The notes beneath the pieces were generated by a model. The model saw only the letters and a list, made by a program, of their open reading frames with translations. It ran no database searches and had not been told where the DNA came from. 7,276 nt of DNA from Pseudomonadota bacterium (GTDB taxonomy: Bacteria > Pseudomonadota > Gammaproteobacteria > Burkholderiales > SHXO01): positions 1 through 7,276 of the forward strand of contig JAEZCG010000158.1 of assembly GCA_023430065.1 (NCBI GenBank), given 5' to 3'. A program made the translations under genes and the position numbers. Shown here one piece after another: positions 5,640 to 7,276 of this stretch. How positions within the stretch are numbered: position 1 is the first letter of the stretch; each line of letters begins with the position of its first letter.

Positions 5640-6239
5640 ATGATGACACTCTACTCGGGCACGACCTGCCCGTTCAGCCAGCGTTGCCGGATCGTCCTCT
5701 ACGAGAAGGGCATGGACTTCCAGATCGTGGACGTCGATCTGTACAACAAGCCGGAAGATCTCGCGGTGATGAATCCGTACAACCGCGTCCCGGTGCTGGT
5801 CGAGCGCGACCTGATCCTGTACGAGTCGAACATCATCAACGAGTACATCGACGACCGTTTCCCGCATCCCCAGCTGATGCCCGCGGATCCGGTCATGCGC
5901 GCACGCGCGCGCCTGTTCCTGTTCCGTTTCGAGCAGGAACTGTTCTGCCACATCGACACCATCGAGAAGGGCCAGCAGAAGGCGGCCGACAAGGCACGCG
6001 GACTCATCCGCGACAGCCTCACCCAGATCGCGCCGGTGTTCGTGAAGCAGAAGTACATGCTGGGCGACGAGTTCTCCATGCTCGACGTCGCCATCGCGCC
6101 TTTGCTGTGGCGCCTGGACTACTACGGCGTCCAGTTGCCCAAGCAGGCGGCATCGCTGCTGAAGTACGCGGAGCGCATCTTCAGCCGACCGGCCTACATC
6201 GAAGCGCTCACGCCCTCCGAGAAGGTGATGCGTAAGTGA
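5640..6239 (+). CDS. sspA: Stringent starvation protein A homologue (GST fold)
   Basis: The 199-residue protein has an N-terminal thioredoxin-like half (about 1-80) with GTTCPFSQRCR and NPYNRVPVLVE, then YESNIINEYID. A helical C-terminal half contains the N-capping region LGDEFSMLDVAIAPLLWRLD. SspA proteins do not act as glutathione transferases; they bind RNA polymerase and alter transcription in stationary phase and starvation. The Pro75-His76-Pro77 surface motif, important in E. coli SspA, is present. Its place between petC and sspB is the conserved beta/gammaproteobacterial arrangement. Two consecutive ATGs open the frame. GGGGAG (5621-5626) is 13 bases upstream of the first, a little far. 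The stop overlaps the sspB GTG by four bases (GTGA). Confidence 0.94.
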   Translation: MMTLYSGTTCPFSQRCRIVLYEKGMDFQIVDVDLYNKPEDLAVMNPYNRVPVLVERDLILYESNIINEYIDDRFPHPQLMPADPVMRARARLFLFRFEQELFCHIDTIEKGQQKAADKARGLIRDSLTQIAPVFVKQKYMLGDEFSMLDVAIAPLLWRLDYYGVQLPKQAASLLKYAERIFSRPAYIEALTPSEKVMRK

Positions 6240-6658
6240 AAGAGGTCTCCACCACGCCCTACCTGATCCGCGGCATCTGGGAGTGGTGCGTCGACTGCGG
6301 CTACACGCCGTACGTCGCGGTGAAGGTGGATAGCGCCACGCGCGTGCCGATGGAGTACGTGCGCAACGGCGAGATCGTCCTCAACGTCGGCCCCGACGCC
6401 ACGCGCAACCTCAAGATCGGCAACGACCTGATTCAGTTCTCCGCGCGCTTCAACGGCGTGTCGCACGAGGTGTCGGTGCCGATCGCGGCGGTGGCCGGCA
6501 TCTTCGCCAAGGAGAATGGCCAGGGCATCGCCTTCCAGACCGGTCCGGGCAACGGCGGCGCGACCGTGGTCGCACCCGGCAACGACGACCCCGACGGCGG
6601 CGGCGACAAACCCAAGCCCACCGGCAACGGCCGGCCCAAGCTACAGGTCGTCAAGTAG
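6236..6658 (+). CDS. sspB: ClpXP protease specificity-enhancing factor SspB
   Basis: SspB tethers ssrA-tagged proteins, made by tmRNA rescue of stalled ribosomes, to the ClpXP protease. The folded domain (about 5-105) shows the family pattern: TPYLIRGIWEWCVD, TPYVAVKV, then NGEIVLNVGPDATRNLKIGND and the IQFSARFNG strand. A flexible linker rich in Gly, Asp and Pro (about 106-131) leads to the C-terminal ClpX-binding tail GRPKLQVVK (132-140), very close to the E. coli XB motif, so both functional ends are intact. The start is GTG, overlapping the sspA stop, with AAGG ten bases upstream. It is the last gene of the pet-ssp run, followed by a hairpin and the tRNA promoter. Confidence 0.94.
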   Translation: MKEVSTTPYLIRGIWEWCVDCGYTPYVAVKVDSATRVPMEYVRNGEIVLNVGPDATRNLKIGNDLIQFSARFNGVSHEVSVPIAAVAGIFAKENGQGIAFQTGPGNGGATVVAPGNDDPDGGGDKPKPTGNGRPKLQVVK

Positions 6659-6668
6659 GCTTTCGGCA

Positions 6669-6685
6669 GGGCGCTCCCCGCGCCC
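6669..6685 (+). terminator. GC hairpin after sspB, possible weak terminator
   Basis: GGGCGC (6669-6674) pairs perfectly with GCGCCC (6680-6685) around a TCCCC loop, 10 bases after the sspB stop. The next T-rich stretch (6695-6698) is nine bases away and belongs to the tRNA promoter. The hairpin may therefore only stabilise the mRNA end or cause partial termination. Confidence 0.35.
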
Positions 6686-6689
6686 CCGC

Positions 6690-6695
6690 TATAAT
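6690..6695 (+). promoter_or_regulatory. -10 element of the tRNA-Thr promoter
   Basis: A perfect TATAAT, 10 bases before the mature tRNA 5' end, would start transcription near 6702. No convincing -35 is visible at 16-18 bases, but a consensus -10 in such GC-rich DNA directly before a tRNA is strong placement evidence. Confidence 0.65.
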
Positions 6696-6705
6696 TTTCC
6701 CGCGT

Positions 6706-6781
6706 GCCGGATTAGCTCAGTCGGTAGAGCAGCGCACTTGTAATGCGAAGGTCGGGGGTTCGATTCCTCTATCCGGCACCA
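6706..6781 (+). tRNA. tRNA-Thr, anticodon UGU
   Basis: This is a complete 76-base cloverleaf. The acceptor stem GCCGGAT (6706-6712) pairs with ATCCGGC (6771-6777), followed by discriminator A and encoded CCA (6779-6781). The D stem is GCTC/GAGC (6715-6718 and 6727-6730). The anticodon loop CTTGTAA (6737-6743) has TGT at 6739-6741, reading ACA and, if U34 is modified, other ACN codons. The T-loop TTCGATT is canonical. The anticodon stem has an unpaired G27/A43 at its top, and the T stem contains two G-U pairs. It is transcribed in the same direction as the pet-ssp operon but has its own -10. Confidence 0.97.
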
Positions 6782-7007
6782 TTCCCTTCGTCCTCAGCGT
6801 CTTACGCCAGTTCGGAGCCCAATGTGATCCATAAAGGTGCTCCACAATGGCTTCATACCTCGTTCGTTCCCGGCGCGGAACGCGGAGGCATCAACGCAAG
6901 GCCGAAGGACGCAGCAATCACGCTTGGTTGCGAACAAGTTTGGCTCGTGGCGTCACGCATAACGCGTAACGCGATCGCCGCAGTGCGTCCGCCTCACACC
7001 AGGGGAA
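6782..7007. other. Intergenic stretch after tRNA-Thr, no convincing gene
   Basis: The base composition is visibly less GC-rich than the neighbouring genes, and no frame shows a recognisable protein. A frame that starts inside the tRNA and crosses this stretch is a by-product. Small features present are a GGAGC/GCTCC dyad (6814-6818, 6839-6843) without a T-tract, two tandem copies of TAACGCG (6960-6973) next to looser copies, and the palindrome GCGATCGC (6971-6978). No tRNA-end duplication or integrase fragment is seen. Confidence 0.6.
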
Positions 7008-7276
7008 TCATTCGTTCTTCAGTTCGATTGAAAGCAATCGAACAACGTGCTCGCTCGCGTTCGTGACCCGGTGTTTCGTTAACGGGCCAGTTAACAAGTG
7101 CTGGCCAAGCGTGAGGTCGTATTCGTGGACTTCGCCCTTGTCGTTCTCGACCTTCAGCTTTCCCGGCTCGACGACATAGACGAAATAGCGCGGGTGGCCG
7201 TGCCAGTTCTCTGCCTGTCCGGCCTTGTAGGTGAGCTCAAGGATGCGTACGTCCTTGCTTTCGTGGAGGACCTTGT
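7008..7276 (-). CDS. Cupin-domain protein, C-terminal part (5' end outside window)
   Basis: On the minus strand the frame is open from the right edge to TGA at 7010-7008, giving 88 visible residues that look like a small single-domain cupin. The fragment begins KVLHESKDVRILELTY. It shows cupin motif 1 as GQAENWHGHP (His25 and His27 of the fragment) and motif 2 as TKHRVTN (His68, Asn72), ending VRLLSIELKNE. Three metal-ligand histidines are present. The Glu usually found a few residues after the HxH is replaced by aromatic residues, so metal binding or catalysis may differ. The last 30 codons use TTA twice plus CGA, TTG, CTT and TCA, unlike the GC-ending codons before them. The gene has no obvious link with the tRNA or pet-ssp genes and is transcribed towards them. 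Function unknown. Confidence 0.82.
   Translation of the reverse strand, partial: KVLHESKDVRILELTYKAGQAENWHGHPRYFVYVVEPGKLKVENDKGEVHEYDLTLGQHLLTGPLTKHRVTNASEHVVRLLSIELKNE
7022..7043. repeat. Perfect 9-base inverted repeat inside the cupin 3' end
   Basis: GTTCGATTG (7022-7030) and CAATCGAAC (7035-7043) are separated by AAAG. The stem ends 11 bases before the cupin stop codon on the minus strand. No T-tract follows on either strand, so it is not an intrinsic terminator. It may protect the mRNA end. Confidence 0.5.
7078..7095. repeat. Paired GTTAAC palindromes in the cupin gene
   Basis: GTTAAC occurs at 7078-7083 and again at 7090-7095 with six bases between, forming both a direct and an inverted repeat. 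It includes the two rare TTA leucine codons of the cupin gene. It could be a protein-binding site or chance. Confidence 0.35.

Noticed and set aside
6743..7066. Plus-strand 107-residue reading frame starting inside the tRNA
   Set aside because: It begins in the tRNA anticodon arm, translates tRNA sequence, has no ribosome site, and overlaps the better-supported cupin gene on the other strand.

Overview
The window looks like chromosome from a GC-rich proteobacterium, most probably a betaproteobacterium. The reasons are the gene order petA-petB-petC-sspA-sspB; a cytochrome b Qo motif of the PVWY type, which is typical of beta/gamma lineages; a Coq7-type (ubiquinone-pathway) hydroxylase; and a beta-like SspA. 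This is placement by recognition; no database search was run.

Layout. 1-858 (+) is the 3' part of a Ser/Thr protein kinase fused to a cyclic-nucleotide-binding domain. 921-2111 (+) is a compact group: a single-domain rhodanese, a TusA-family sulfur carrier and Coq7, the last two overlapping by ATGA. A YhfA-type OsmC protein (2132-2557) lies on the minus strand, converging on coq7. The 440-base gap 2558-2997 is the most unusual part. It holds a textbook intrinsic terminator on the plus strand with no gene in front of it, preceded by a GNRA-capped hairpin and a CU-rich anti-Shine-Dalgarno stretch, and enclosed by a 13-base perfect inverted repeat. It then continues to the probable pet promoter.

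2998-6658 (+) is a tight run: Rieske protein, cytochrome b and cytochrome c1 (the complete ubiquinol:cytochrome c oxidoreductase), then stringent starvation protein A and the ClpXP adaptor SspB. Gaps are 25 bases or less, or overlaps. A tRNA-Thr(UGU) with encoded CCA follows at 6706-6781. 6782-7007 has no convincing gene. The minus-strand end of a cupin gene (7008-7276) enters from the right edge.

How the genes relate. Coq7 acts late in ubiquinone synthesis and the bc1 complex oxidises ubiquinol, so quinone supply and use sit on either side of the osmC/RNA region. SspA (an RNA polymerase-associated regulator) and SspB (delivery of ssrA-tagged proteins to ClpXP) are carried by the same apparent transcript as bc1. 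The rhodanese/TusA pair points to sulfane-sulfur transfer.

The best candidate for something undescribed is the structured element at 2614-2762. It could be a small regulatory RNA, a transcription attenuator upstream of petABC, or a small inverted-repeat element; the sequence alone does not decide between these.
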